Shown one piece after another: positions 9,846-22,493 of a stretch of DNA of 55,307 nucleotides. Below the pieces are notes generated by a model. That model saw only the letters and a program-made list of their open reading frames with translations, had not been told where the DNA came from and did not search any database. Each line of letters opens with the position of its first letter. Position 1 is the stretch's first letter. The translations under genes and the position numbers were made by a program. Where the stretch lies: the NCBI RefSeq assembly GCF_000003815.2, contig NC_049994.1:7258995-7314301 (forward strand), written 5' to 3'. The stretch is from Branchiostoma floridae (Eukaryota; Chordata; Leptocardii; Amphioxiformes; Branchiostomatidae).

Positions 9846-11300
9846 TTAATTCAGCCTTCACTCACAAGAGAACCCCTTTTGACAGCAATGCTCTCTAAAC
9901 ATTAATCGCCAGGCGAATGGAATACGACTATTAAAACCCATTAATAACAACAATCCTTAATATTTATAAACAATAAAACCGTCGCCATGGCAATAATTTT
10001 AATTGCCACACTTTTTTTATATTTTCGCCGATTTTTCATAATCTAGATATTGCATAATACGTAAAATAAATACAAGACAAGAAGACAAGAATATACACCA
10101 AACGTAAGAAAACTTTATCTCTGAAATTTGTCGAGTCATCTACGAACCCCGCAGTGCCGCACCGTGCAGCTAAGTGCAATGAGATACCACCNNNNNNNNN
10201 NNNNNNNNNNNNNNNNNNNNNNNNNNNNNNNNNNNNNNNNNNNNNNNNNNNNNNNNNNNNNNNNNNNNNNNNNNNNNNNNNNNNNNNNNNNNNNNNNNNN
10301 NNNNNNNNNNNNNNNNNNNNNNNNNNNNNNNNNNNNNNNNNNNNNNNNNNNNNNNNNNNNNNNNNNNNNNNNNNNNNNNNNNNNNNNNNNNNNNNNNNNN
10401 NNNNNNNNNNNNNNNNNNNNNNNNNNNNNNNNNNNNNNNNNNNNNNNNNNNNNNNNNNNNNNNNNNNNNNNNNNNNNNNNNNNNNNNNNNNNNNNNNNNN
10501 NNNNNNNNNNNNNNNNNNNNNNNNNNNNNNNNNNNNNNNNNNNNNNNNNNNNNNNNNNNNNNNNNNNNNNNNNNNNNNNNNNNNNNNNNNNNNNNNNNNN
10601 NNNNNNNNAAAATTGAGTTGAGTTGTGTCAGAAAAATCTATTATGCACTTCACTTGTAGAATACATAAGTATAGAGGCTATAACCTCAGTGTGATAGTTG
10701 ATTATCCATTCTTATATTTCGAAGTGAGACATTCTACAACACGAAACTTGTAGGCAGCCACTGTACAAAAGGAGCCACTTTAGAGGTCAGTGCGCCAGAG
10801 GTGGTCGTCTTCGTTTGCCTAGATACCATCCCACGTGGTAACCACTGGCCCAATTTCTACTACTCCTCTGCACTCTTTCGTAGTTCTATCAGATCACAAA
10901 GGTGCACGCCGTTTGAAGATCAAATCAACACTACCTTTGTTCTGTTTCTGTCCTTTGAAACATGTAACAGCACACCGACTCACACGGACCGACATCACAC
11001 ACGGACCGACATTACAGTCCCTTTATTTAGCGTTGCACCTGGTCCTCTCTTGTCTGCTTTCGCGTTGCCATCTGCAATCTGGATCAGTATGGTGTCTAAG
11101 GCCACAATGATTTGATTTTGAGGATGACATCCGTGAGGGCATTACTTTTCGCCTCTTCTCCAACAAGACTGGCAATAAAAAATATCATTGCCATGACGAC
11201 GATTGGGGGGAACAACAATACAGCTCAAATCAGAAATAGACTGGAACTTCCCTGTCGCACTATCCCTTACACAATATACTAGCCCACCTGTAACAGAAAC
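9846..11300. other. No gene seen; assembly gap at 10192-10608
   Basis: The sequence is AT-rich with 417 N. The open frames spanning the N run are artefacts. 10800-11115 has two overlapping open frames without recognisable protein features or clear splice sites. Confidence 0.6.
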
Positions 11301-12340
11301 CTACAGCCAGCAGAAATGTACTATCCCTGGTACAGCACAATGGTATGCCAGTAACCTAAACCTATAGCTGAGCACTACAGTGTGAAGTGGAGAATAAAAG
11401 ATAAGGAAGACCCAACTGTTTCCAGCACTTCCGTCCTTGAATGACTTTCCTGCACCTAACCCACATGGCTGTTCTACTTCGTAATATTCCAGTCCTTGGA
11501 TAGTATAATAGGCCTTGAACAATTATATTTGGCTCTGAATATGATAACCATTTGGATGCCATCATTCAAGATCATGACCTCTATATAAAGTATTTCCTGT
11601 CTGCCTGTGGCGTATGGCTTGAACAAGCTCCAGAAAAGAAAATGTATCCTTCATAACATGATAACCAAGACAATGTGATCCACTGTGCAGAGTTTCCCTG
11701 TCTACGACTAGTTTCAAAGATTGGGGGGGGGGGGGGGGGGCTTGCATACCCAGGATACTATGGACTACTAGCCTTCCTGTGGGAAAATGCCTGTGCCATT
11801 CCTAAAATTTNNNNNNNNNNNNNNNNNNNNNNNNNNNNNNNNNNNNNNNNNNNNNNNNNNNNNNNNNNNNNNNNNNNNNNNNNNNNNNNNNNNNNNNNNN
11901 NNNNNNNNNNNNNNNNNNNNNNNNNNNGGTACCATATGACATTTTAAAATTTACTTCTTTCATCGTCCTCGTCAATATGTTTTACATCAGCTGAGTCTGC
12001 TAAGATGAACAATCTACATGTGTCTCCTACAATAAAGGCTCGTTATTTATTTTGATACATTGTGTCCTGTGGCGGTTCAATTCGTTATACCAGCTTTGTA
12101 GTCTTTTTGCTGGAATTTGTTTTGCCCTCCTGCATAAGTTTTGGGGTCTTCAGAGGACGTCATCCATAGAATTGACTCAGTGTGGCTTAAGCAAGTTCAA
12201 ATACCTCATGCATCAAATAGCATTATCATCATCATCGGTCGACATGCTGACACACAACGGGGTAATACCGATCCTTACGAGGTTATATACCCTTTCGCTG
12301 GCTGATTACAAGACGGGGATGCACCAGGCCTCTATTCGGG
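11301..12340. other. No gene seen; poly-G tract and assembly gap at 11811-11927
   Basis: A G run of about 18 sits at about 11723-11740, and 117 N follow at 11811. 12050-12190 resembles the right part of the 3318 MITE family (GGACGTCATCCATAGAATTG). 12280-12345 is inverted relative to 17919-18060, with the shared block CCCTTTCGCTGGCTGATTAC. Confidence 0.5.
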
Positions 12341-12639
12341 TGATTTGACCAAATGGAAGTTACTCATTGACAAGATGAATATGATTTTGGAAAACGTTTA
12401 GACGTTTCAGGTAGCATCCACAACCTTTCGTCAATGTCACTGAACAGATATATTGCAAAGCAGATTTTATATCCTAACTATGAATTGATATGTAAAGGAT
12501 GTGGAGACATATCCAGTTTCTTGAGTAACTGCTATTCGGCGTATCTTATTACCTGGATGCCTAACTTTCATCGACAACACTTCATAATACAAGAAGAGCT
12601 ATCTAACACCCAAACATCGTGACCAAAGCTTGTTCAGAA

Positions 12640-12842
12640 CACGAGATAGCAAAAACGGAAGTTGCACTGCAGTACCAAGGGAAGCCGCTAGGGGGCCCCA
12701 AATCTCCAGCTTTTGTCACACCCTACCAACACACCAACTATGCAACCAACCTATGTAGCAGTTCTTGAGTTATCTTGATGACAGACACACAGACACACAA
12801 ACGCTAGTGAAAATATAACCTCCATGACATTTCATGAAGGTA
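12640..12842. repeat. CTAGCGGCTTCC / CTCCATGACATTTCATG dispersed repeat copy
   Basis: This contains GCAGTACCAAGGGAAGCCGC, then the ACACCAACTATGCAACCAACC theme, a short ACAGACAC microsatellite, and AACCTCCATGACATTTCATG at the end. Related copies lie at 6000-6232, 26575-26760, 27175-27545, 51865-52165 and 52290-52520. Confidence 0.65.
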
Positions 12843-13027
12843 ACTATCCTTGATCCTTTTCCCAATAAAATATTACAAGTACAGGTTGAACTGGGCTACA
12901 GTCAAACGAATTCATGGCAGTCTTCTAAAAACAAAGGGTATTAGTTCACAAGTGAGGTCTTCTATTGAAGATTCGCGTACCCTGGTGTATTGGCCTTTTG
13001 ACTTTTTCGACCTCTACAAGAAAGTTT

Positions 13028-13262
13028 AGGTAGAAAGAGAACCAATGGAACACAGTCAGCAGTTCTATGACATTTTGGGGAAACTTAACTGATCATTTTC
13101 TAGTCAATCTTAGTAGATGAAAGAGAACTATTGGAACACAGTCAACAGTTCTATGACCTTTTGGTGAAACTTAACTGATTTTCTAGACAATCTGGAGAAA
13201 TGAAAGAGAACCCATTGAGACTCAGTCAGTACTCCTATGACCTTTTTGGGACTTTTATTACT
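13028..13262. repeat. Three tandem units of about 87 bp
   Basis: AAAGAGAAC.CA(A/T)TG(G/A)...CAGTCAGCAGTTCTATGACC-like blocks begin at about 13028, 13117 and 13200, with TTTTGGGGAAACTTAACTGA-type ends. The third unit is the most diverged. Confidence 0.75.
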
Positions 13263-13350
13263 GATTATTTCTATTTCTATGTTCTACTCAGCCTATTTAA
13301 GGCATGTGACATTTGGGGGTTGGCCGCTCTAGCAGTTATGTGCCGTTTCG

Positions 13351-13769
13351 TAATCTCCAAGCAGATCCTACAATGGCATAAGATAGTACCAAACTGGCCA
13401 AGGAGTATAGTTAGCCAAGAGGTGCCCATTTGCCATGTAGAATCTGCCTCCAGTCGGCTAGAACAAAGGCTATTAACATCCAATTGTTTCCCATTCAAAC
13501 TATGCTTGAAGTGTAGGTGCTAATTGCCCTCCTTCCTGTTTGGTGCTAAATTCCAACTGGAACATGTGCTGGTCACTGACTTTGTCGCTCGTAAAATCAT
13601 TAGCACATGACAACAGGGAGGGACAGCAACACCATTGTTGAATAGAAATGCTCCTCCCTGTTTCAGTGGAGGCAGATACCCGGTAGCAAAACACACTCCT
13701 TAGCCGGCTTCACTCCTCTGCCAGCTTTTGATACTATCTTATGCTACCATAGGATCTGCTTGGAGATTA
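13351..13769. mobile_element. Non-autonomous DNA transposon with 8-bp target duplication
   Basis: The ends TAATCTCCAAGCAGATCCTA (13351) and the mirrored TAGGATCTGCTTGGAGATTA (to 13769) begin inverted repeats of about 55 bp. The insertion is flanked by CCGTTTCG at 13343-13350 and 13770-13777. An 8-bp duplication fits the hAT, P or related superfamilies. The 419-bp interior has no transposase. A single-ended relative begins at 14338. Confidence 0.88.
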
Positions 13770-14337
13770 CCGTTTCGTTCGATGTAATGATCTGTTTTCA
13801 ACGAACTTTGGCCAGTTAATATATAATCACACATTTTCAAAAGATCATAACAAGGGTATAAGATGTTTTGGGTGGAAAAAAAACTAAATGTTTGGTTGAG
13901 AATAATGATGTTCTTAAGAGGCCCTATGCTCAATATGAAACGACTGTTAAACAGATGATTTTCGAGTAATATATATAGAGAGAGAACTCTATTGCACGAT
14001 TTTTGTACATGGTACAATGTATGGCAACAACTATTACACAAAGTACAAAATAGGTGTATAGAATGATTAACATAACAAGAAGGGCTAACACATATCTTTG
14101 ATATAGTGTTACAATCAAGTTGGGCTAATCATGAGTTTCATTATAAAACTTGATTAATATTATTCTTTCTAATAGCAAAGAAGTCTTTGATATATTTGCC
14201 TATCTTTGCATAATATGTAGCATCTCTGTGATGTCTTGCATGAACGGGGACTTAAGAAGAAAAGGTTGGGGCAGAACACACAATGCACCTCATAGATGTA
14301 GTGACTTTTGACAATTCTGAAAATGACTCGATACTGC

Positions 14338-14545
14338 TAGTCTCCAAGCAGATCCTACGGTTGCATAAGATAGTATCAAAGCTGGCCAAGGAGTATAGTC
14401 GGAAAAGGGAGTCAAACGGGCGCTGGAACGTAACACTCCTAGGCGAAGAAAGGAGTTTGCTGTGGAAGGGAGTTTACAGTGGTAGCGAGTCTTTGCCCCG
14501 TCCGTTCGGGCAAAGACTCTACGTTGTATCGCCCCGCACTATACA
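14338..14545. mobile_element. Single-ended relative of the 13351 element; 12-bp-stem hairpin
   Basis: TCTCCAAGCAGATCCTAC and the following AAGATAGTATCAAAGCTGGC match the 13351 element. No opposite end was found. 14488-14520 contains the hairpin GAGTCTTTGCCC / GGGCAAAGACTC around a 9-nt loop. Confidence 0.6.
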
Positions 14546-14934
14546 GTAGAAAACCGACATAAAACTCAAAGAAAAAGACACCAAAGAGGTAAAATGTCAA
14601 AGAATACGTCTGAGGTCTGTGATCCCCTTTGAGAACTGGAAACAAGCCCTAACAAGCCTGATCAAACTTGTGTAAGCAGATACGCCGACTGTCCTTTCAG
14701 TGTATTTAACGTACTGCTTAAAGGCATTTCCATCTACATTCAAGCAAAAAGCGATGTGAGACTATTTTGCCAGAGGTCTGGTTTCTGACAGTATAGCCGA
14801 ATGATATCATTACAAGTATTGGGCAAAGCGTAGGCAAACAGATTAAAAAAACGCATCCCGTCACGCCTGTTGTTACAAAACAGAACTCGAAAATCCATCT
14901 GCAAGCGCCCAAACGTGTGAGTGCCTGATAAAAT

Positions 14935-15260
14935 AATCTGTTAATTTTCTAATCGGTCCGACATCCGTTCCACCTAATTTTTTCAGGTCCGGTTTTTCTG
15001 GACCGGTCCGATAAGAAAAACCGGTTTTGTACCGCCGGTACGCTGCACGGATACCCAGCCCGAACTACAACGGATCATCCGCTTTTGACATCACGTCTTC
15101 TGGACATGCTGTATGGTCATGTTTTTAGTGGTAGATGGCTCTTGGAGCAGACACGTAAGTTGAGTAGGTTTTTGGACTATACACAGGGGCAGACGCTTAC
15201 AGATTTTCTTCTAAAACAGCATCACGCCTGCTTTGCAGACGAAATCGGATTTTAAAATTT
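14935..15260. mobile_element. Right end of the GGGGTGGGTACC element, then a fragment of the 44.8 kb repeat
   Basis: 14935-15060 matches the terminal part seen reversed at 8079-8170 (TTCAGGTCCGGTTTTTCTGG). 15095-15160 matches 45240-45310 (TCTGGACATGCTGT..GGTCATG, then GTGGTAGAT.G). Confidence 0.6.
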
Positions 15261-15478
15261 GCGTCCGCTTAATGGAGAAACCACTACAGAATGACCGCCA
15301 TATATAGAAATGATGCTAAAAAGCTATTAGGTTTGCGGCAAAGAAAGTATTTGACACGTCCAGCACTACGTCAGTGCTATGTGGGCGTTACTGCGTCATC
15401 TGTTAAGTGGAACGGATATTAAGATTGGACCGGTGTGTTGCACGCTGTGTTTTTATTATATCGATAACAGGAAGATGA

Positions 15479-15481
15479 TAA

Positions 15482-15513
<32 letters not shown>

Positions 15514-15662
15514 GTGTGTGTGTGCGTGTGTCAGAGATTGTGTGTGTTNNNNNNNNNNNNNNNNNNNNNNNNNNNNNNNNNNNNNNNNNNNNNNNNNNNN
15601 NNNNNNNNNNNNNNNNNNNNNNNNNNNNNNNNNNNNNNNNNNNNNNNNATGTGTGTGTGTGT

Positions 15663-15694
<32 letters not shown>

Positions 15695-15895
15695 ACCTGT
15701 GCGTGTGTTTACTTGTGTGTGTCCATGTGTGTGTGTCGTGTGTCAGATTTTGTGTGTGTGCGTTTACTGTTGTGTACGTGTGTATGTGCGTAACCGCGTG
15801 CGTGAGTGTCTATGTGTGTGTGTGTGTGTGTGCGTCTGTGTGTGTGCGTGTGTATGTGTTTGTGTGAGCGCGCGTGTGTAAATCTGTGTGTGTAT
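15479..15895. repeat. (TG)n microsatellite complex with a 100-N gap
   Basis: TG-rich sequence lies on both sides of the gap at 15549-15648, with CG and AT interruptions. The cysteine/valine open frames here are translated microsatellite. Confidence 0.95.
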
Positions 15896-15899
15896 AGGC

Positions 15900-17584
15900 G
15901 CGTGCGCCCCTGTGTAAAAAAACAGACTTTGAAACATCATTAAAACATCGTATACGCGTAAATGCCGCTCATCTGATCTCGACAGGACCTTCCACGCTCT
16001 CAAACAACTTCAGTCTGTGTAGGCTACTTCTGTGTCAACACCATCTGCGCTCTACGACAAAACGACATACGTATCTGAAATGGGTTCTTGCTATCTCCTT
16101 CCTGTTATCATCATGATGAAAGGAAAATTATCTATTGTAACAGTCACGTTCTTGTATCATACGACAGACACGAGGTTTGTCAAGAACTAACCTTAAGCAG
16201 CAGATGTCTTTCCGTAAGAAACATCTGGGACGGCAGCCATTGATGTACTAAACCTGTGCCACTGTCTAGACGTCTACAAATTTGAAAAGCCCGTGTCACA
16301 CATTGCCGACTACGGACTGCGATTGGAGACGCAACAGGGGCTAGGATATGATGGATTCGAGACTCGACTTTGGTTGGGGAGGGGTTGGGAACAAAGTCGT
16401 GGAAAGATCCTGAATGTGGGATAGGGGCTTTACCGATAATCATTTCAATTACTCCGCCAAATTTATTTATTTACAGTATTTATTTCTGTCATTTTTACCC
16501 AGGGTTGTCCAACTCAGCCCTGCGTTACATAAATTCGAGGTTAAAAATATACATAACAATCATAAGCAAACATAAAATTGATCAACAATAAAGGGGCCAT
16601 CATGTTCGTCTGGAGTGGTAAGATCAGAAAACCCAAGATGACTTCCAAGATTTTTTTTCAAAGTGTGAAACCGTTTCTTTTTCCTCTGATGATTTTCCAA
16701 TAGTTATAGTCGTCTTCATCCAAAATATGAGAAAATTGCGAGATATCTGTCCTTGAGATGGTATTGTTGTGTATCTGTACAATGACATTTATGAAATAGT
16801 CTGGAAAACTGAAATCATGAGCCAATTACGATTCAAATTGTCTTGAATAAAAATACATCCCAGAAACAGAGACAGCGCTAGCTTTCCGTTTATTATTGAA
16901 CTGCTTTATTGCAAATTCTACCCATGGGGATAATTGCAAGTGAACAGAATCATATACACAATATACATAGAGTGATTGAAAACGAGTAAATAATCTAAAT
17001 TCTAACATACAAAGATTAACTGATTGTACGTGCATGCAGAATATCGAGTACGATTCTAAAACCTACATTACTATTGCGGGGTTTGTGAAACGTAGTGGGA
17101 AACTGAAAACCTGTGGTCAATTAATACTCTGAAAATCACAATTTGATTGGGGAGATTGCGGCCCACCTCTCCAATATGGCTTTCAGAAAACAGGTTAATG
17201 AGGATACGAGCCCAATGTTTCCAATCAATCTCCCCTTAAGCTTGTTAATTGGAGAGTATATCCAATTATGGCTTGGTGTACGAGCACTTATTGTACCGAA
17301 ATAGAAAGGTTCAGTAAAGATTTTTTTCTCATTGCAACTGACGACTGAAGGACATACACAGCATGTACGCTATTATTAGCACTCATCCTATTGAAGTAGA
17401 AAGGGGGCCGATATTGCCAGTGTGCGAAAGAATTTGTAGATGCTGTGTATCTAAAGCAGTGGAGGACGAAACACATTTTATTTATGGACAAGTGTTAACT
17501 TAATGCAACCGATGAAAAGAATCAGTTTGTCACAAAGATATACCCCAACTTAACCACATTCACAGACGAACAGAAAGCCACTTT
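15900..17584. other. No gene or clear repeat recognised
   Basis: Open frames of up to 87 codons occur on both strands, but none has recognisable protein character, supported splice signals or a repeat partner in this window. Confidence 0.5.
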
Positions 17585-17809
17585 CCATCTTTATCTGCGG
17601 GGTAACCGTTATCCTTTGTTTTAAAAAACAAGATATTTAGGGATATAAAGACGACGAACAGTACATTATTTTAGAAATATCAGCAATATTTTGAAAAGAG
17701 CACAATCTAAAAATAGTTAACCAAATTTCGTTGACTTCAAATCCTTGAATACGCTGTTTTAAAAATAACCGATATAGGTTACCCCACGGATAAAGGTGAA
17801 CTAGCCTTA
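17585..17809. mobile_element. TA-flanked MITE of about 220 bp, copy A
   Basis: The ends are inverted: CTTTATCTGCGGGGTAACC at the left and GGTTACCCCACGGATAAAGG...TAGCCTTA at the right. The same family occurs at 25626, 36425, 36926, 37145 and 38470. Confidence 0.8.
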
Positions 17810-17918
17810 CAAATGGTGCATGTATAAGGAGATTCATGGTTCCAAACGCGCACGCGTAGCGAAATGCACAAAGTAGGGGCATGCCCGTGTGTGTCTGAAA
17901 TTGATGATTTACTTTAAA

Positions 17919-18290
17919 TCACCCGGATGGAGGCCTGATGAACCTCCGTCTCGCATTAGCAATACGGCGGTTTACACCATTCATCCCGGACAGGAGACTT
18001 GGCGCATTTTCATCTTGTAATCAGCCAGCGAAAGGGTATGTCACCCCGTAAGGGGCGGTATAACCCCGTCGTGTACATGTGTAGGCACGTCGACCGAGCG
18101 TTAGGTAGAAAAACAAAGTCTTCCTCGGGAAATCGACATGAATATGGTGGTTGGCGTAAGTGATGAAATTACACTCAATATCCCCCGTTGAATTACTGGG
18201 TAACGAAATATGCTCAAGCACGTAATTTGACGAGGGAATTAAATATAATCTCCTCCCTAACAGGGGATTAATACCTAGGTCGAAAACACT
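17919..18290. repeat. Dispersed repeat related to 12280-12345
   Basis: TGTAATCAGCCAGCGAAAGG (18016 onward) and AAATCACCCGGATGGAGGCC (17919) both match, inverted, the block at 12280-12345. In the latter the two parts are closer together, so this copy holds extra sequence between them. Confidence 0.55.
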
Positions 18291-18399
18291 CCCGTCAACG
18301 TGTATGGGTGCTTTCTATGCAGTTATTAATGTACAATTTCTAATATACATCACCTTATTCATAAACCGAGATTGAGAGGGAAGAGAGAGAGATGTAGAT

Positions 18400-18462
<63 letters not shown>

Positions 18463-19339
18463 CTACTTCTACTACTACTACTATGCTACTACTACTATTA
18501 CTGTCGGCCAGTCTATGCAGACTATGACACTACGCAAGGACAACGACAATGACAATGGAGATCAGTAGATATAAAAATGTCCCTATATATTTTGAAAAAA
18601 AAAAAAACAGGAAAGGCTCTCTAATGTTGACGGCATACCCGGCCAGTCTTAAGAACATCTGGGGCCACCCACGTTCGTGGGCAAACATCCCAGTGACGTC
18701 AGTATGACGTAACTATCACTTGACATATGATGAACGGTCCTCCATACTGGGCGATTAAACATAAAAGCTTAATTCGAATATATAGGGTTGGCGCTTCTAA
18801 CTTTTACTAATGTTCTTATTACGTGAACACTGACGTAGTACCTAACGGCGCACACCCCAGCTCCGGATATTCTTGCGCCTTCGATGTAAACAGGCTCGTG
18901 ACCTAGATTGACCTCTGAAGGGCTGTGTTAAGCTAAGTTGCAATGCCGCGCGCCGTGGATGATTAAAAAACTGTAGTACTAGAATTTTCTTTATAGTTGG
19001 CTGGATTACTCGCTAGGTTTTGTTCTTTCTGACATATCAGTCGTGTTTGCCGGGAAAATCTTCTTCGTGTTTTTCTTTCAATGCCAAAATGCCCGATTTT
19101 TTGCATTATTTCTGACATGAAAATAATGTTTTGTCCCTCTATTTTTCTTTAAATTTATGAAGTTGAAGGATCGAAACTCAGTTGGTCTTGTAGCTGAAGT
19201 AATATCCTCTCACCCAATATAAAGTTATTTTGCTTCAGGATAATGCCCTGGTAGAGCTGGTCGCTAGACTCTAGGCTATGCCGCCTCCAATTGAAACCCC
19301 AACAGGAGTGTGCCCCCTTAAGTGTTGTCTATTAGAAGC
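18060..19339. other. No gene seen apart from simple repeat and repeat tails
   Basis: Outside the (CTA)n tract and the repeat ending at 18290, no coding exon or paired terminus was recognised on either strand. Confidence 0.5.
18402..18500. repeat. (CTA)n microsatellite
   Basis: About 25 CTA units, with a few interruptions near the right end. Confidence 0.95.
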
Positions 19340-21520
19340 TTAAAACTTAATGATCTATTCCTACTAATTATTAAGGATATTTTCCGGTGACATTTCATAA
19401 CCAGTGACGCACTGTTTCAACATGAACATTCTTCTCAGATTTTGTTGACTCGTAATGTATGTATTTATGTATTTCTTTTGACGCACTGTTTTTACTTGAA
19501 CGCCACTTGAACGACATGAGATTTGATGATAAATCAGTGTTGTTAAGGTAAGATGAATTGATATGTTTCTCGTATCGGAGACCGCCCTCAAATTTAACAC
19601 TCTAGAAGCTTTTGACTTAGACATCCGAACACTTGTAGTTCGCACGGGGGCCCTGTGGTAATAATTTCTGTTGGCTCAGAAACCAGAGGCTGTTGATTTC
19701 AAGGTCCCAATGTTGTGCCTTTTGGAAAGGCAATTAACACCTATTTCCTCACTCAACTCAACCGAAAATGTGTACTTATTAAAATTATCTTTAGTAGGGG
19801 ATGTCCCTCTGGTAGGACGTTACATGTAGGTGGTTAAGAATATGCAGCTTGTACGCTATAATACAAGCCTGGTGTGTCACATCTTGTTGCTTACTAGTGT
19901 AATGTTCTGCTTCTTTCCTTGACCCCCACCCAACCCCGAGCTTACTTAAATAGCTCACTGATACAAGCCTTAGAAACTCGACTTGATTTTACTTCCTGTA
20001 CGAAAATTAGGGTTACTTTAGATGTCATGAAGGTTCCAATGTTGTGCCCTTAGGGAATGACTCTTTACACCAATTTCATCACTCAGCTCAGGTGGAAATA
20101 CGTACCTAGGGACGTCCCTCAGGGAGGATATTTGACAGAAGTCCCGTGTTTGAGGAGAGCTTCACACGAGTAAGTACCCAACACACTTATCCAAAAGAAT
20201 ATATCCATCGAAAAGGGTCCAGCCTAGCTATAGTGTGAGAGGATCCAAAAAATCTACCCGAATATGCAGCTTGTACTCTATAACACAAGCCTGGTGTGTC
20301 ACGTCTTGTTGCTTACTAGTGTAATGTTTTGCTTCTTTCCTTGACCCCCCCCCCAACCCCGAGCTTATTATAGCTCCCCGATACAATCAATCGAGACTTG
20401 ACTTGATTTGACTTGCCAGTTCGAAAATTGGGGTTAACTTTAGATGCCATGAAGGGTTCCAATGTTGTGCCCTTGGGGAAGGCTCTTAACACCAATTTCA
20501 TCCATCATGTCAGGTGGAATTGAGTACGTAGCCTTGGTCGAGACTTGACTTGATTTGACCTTTACGGTAACTATGGTTACTTTAGATGTTATGACAGTGC
20601 ATAAACATTTGCAAAGTCGCTACGAAACGCCGTTTGCCACAAGCCATTTGAAAACTGTACACCGCCTTGGTCGAGACTTGACTTGATTTAGATTTCTTTT
20701 TGCGATAACTGTGGCTACTTTAGTTGTTATCACAATGCGTAAACATTTGCCAAGTCGCTACGATACGCCGTTTGCCGTAAGCCATCAGAAAACTGTACAC
20801 CACCTTTGATACACACCACATACAGGCATTGTAATGAGGCAAATTCTTGTTGGCAAGCGTGTTTTGTCACATGTGCCAGAGGCTACAAAAACCTGGTGAT
20901 TTTCCATTGCTGCCACTTTTCAACAACTAACCAGTACCTTGTTTTGGCGACACTTTATAAACGATGACGCACGAAATGTTTTCGACATAAAAATTGTCTC
21001 AGATGTTGATGATTTGTAATGTGTATTTCCTTATGTTAGCCGCGCGCCCTCCAATATAATCTCAATGGGCATCTTGTAGACTTGAACGTCATTCAACAGC
21101 ATGAGACTTGTTGATGAAATCATAAGGTAAAATACATTGTAAGGTAAAATACATTAATATGCTGTTTTTTTTTTCGATTTAGCAGCTGCTTTCATATTTG
21201 ACTCTCCAAAAGCTTTTGACTTAAACACCTTCACACTTGTAATTCGCATGGTGACCTTGTGTTTAGGGCTGTAGCAGTACCCGGGGGTACTGAGTTCAAA
21301 TCCCTGTCAGGTTTCGATGATATGCCCTAGCTTGACATAGACACCACTTTCCTTATTCGTTTCTGGTGAAAATATGTGCCTCAGCTTCAGCCAGGGACGT
21401 TCCTTGTTTGAGAAGAGCCACACCTCGTGCACGTTGAAGAACCAAGGGCGTTATTTAATGTCCTTGGAAGAACCTACACACTTACCGGAAAGAGTATGGG
21501 TACTTCCCGTTGTGAGTGGA
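19340..21520. repeat. Nested tandem duplication containing SINE-like units
   Basis: 19340-19740 and 20930-21310 are diverged copies of one block (GACGCAC..., then TCT(A/C)(G/C)AAAGCTTTTGACTTA, then GTA(G/A)TTCGCA). Between them, ATATGCAGCTTGTAC (19840, 20262) marks two copies of a unit of about 420 bp, and GTCGAGACTTGACTTGATTT (about 20537, 20667) marks a shorter unit of about 130 bp. The SINE-like block CCAATGTTGTGCC(C/T)TT occurs at about 19708, 20036 and 20459, and a related block (GATATGCCCTAGCTTGACAT) at about 21319. Confidence 0.7.
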
Positions 21521-22311
21521 TCAAATAAATCTGTCAGGATATGAAGCTCGACTCTTCATTAAAACCTGAGATGTTTACTGGACCAGGCGCTCTCTCCAAC
21601 ACGAAGAATACACAACAAAATAGAAAGCCCGCCAAAACGCCTAAAATGACATAAAAACAACCGGAGCCAAACCCCTGCTTGGAGTTCACACACACAAAAA
21701 AACACCATTTGAGGCGCGTTCAAATTTCCAAACTACGATGTCCTGCTTGCTGGATTCACAGTTGGTTTCAACGACAACCTTTTATTTTTTCATCACTGAA
21801 TAGTTGAATCTTGTTTACGAAACACCCGGGTTCTGTCGAAAGATCATTAACTTCCTTTCACTTCCGTACGCCTGTCGACATGCGTCATACGGTACGATTG
21901 ATGCAACCAAGCCCTTCGTCAGGTTTCATAGCTTGAACCTTGCAAGTTGGGGTTATTGTAGTGCAGTGGGGTGGGGAATCTTGCCATCAGGAAAAGACCT
22001 ATATAGGATCCTACAGCAACAACATACTGAATTCTATGACCTCATAAATTAAATGCTACCAAATTCACATGTAAAATGTCAACATTCCACGACCATATAC
22101 CTTTTAGTTAACCTTCCCCACCTATTACATTTTACTACGTTCCATTCACAGCATCTCGAGTGATTTTGCTTCAAACAAACCAGCAAACACAAAAAGCCGC
22201 TGCAGTAACGTAAAAAAACACCAGAGGGCCTATTCTCAAACTTGACGTTTGTCATCCCAACGGTACGTAACTTACCTACTTTAAATCAGAAACATCCATC
22301 CATGGCTTCAA
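21521..22311. other. No gene seen
   Basis: The 82-codon frame at 21804-22052 has no recognisable features, no repeat partner in the window and no supported exon junctions. Confidence 0.45.
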
Positions 22312-22493
22312 TACAGTCAAACCTGTATTAAGGGCCACCTCTACAGAGGGGCCACCTGTCCATAGTGGCCACTTTTTGTCGGTCCCTTGGGTATTTTATC
22401 TACAAGTTGCCACCTCTATACAGAGGCCACCTGTCTATAGTGGCCAAATTTGTCCGGTCCCTTGAGTGGCCGCTATAGACAGGTTTGACTGTA
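22312..22493. mobile_element. TA-flanked MITE, inverted ends TACAGTCAAACCTGT
   Basis: TACAGTCAAACCTGT at 22312 is mirrored by ACAGGTTTGACTGTA at 22479-22493. The interior repeats GGCCACCTCTA.A.AG, GGCCACCTGTC(C/T)ATAGTGGCC and CGGTCCCTTG, giving extensive self-complementarity. A second family member is at 38946-39377, and a solo right end at about 25295-25313. Confidence 0.88.

Noticed and set aside
10036-10653. Long open frames across the N run
   Set aside because: Unknown bases read as X; the coding potential is an artefact of the gap.
13200-13523. 107-codon plus-strand frame
   Set aside because: It runs through a tandem repeat unit into the 13351 transposon terminus; no protein features.
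15379-16003. Cys/Val- and His/Thr-rich open frames (also at 27267-27546, 31687-32108, 48897-49214)
   Set aside because: They are translations of (TG)n/(CA)n microsatellites; none has splice signals or homologous domains.
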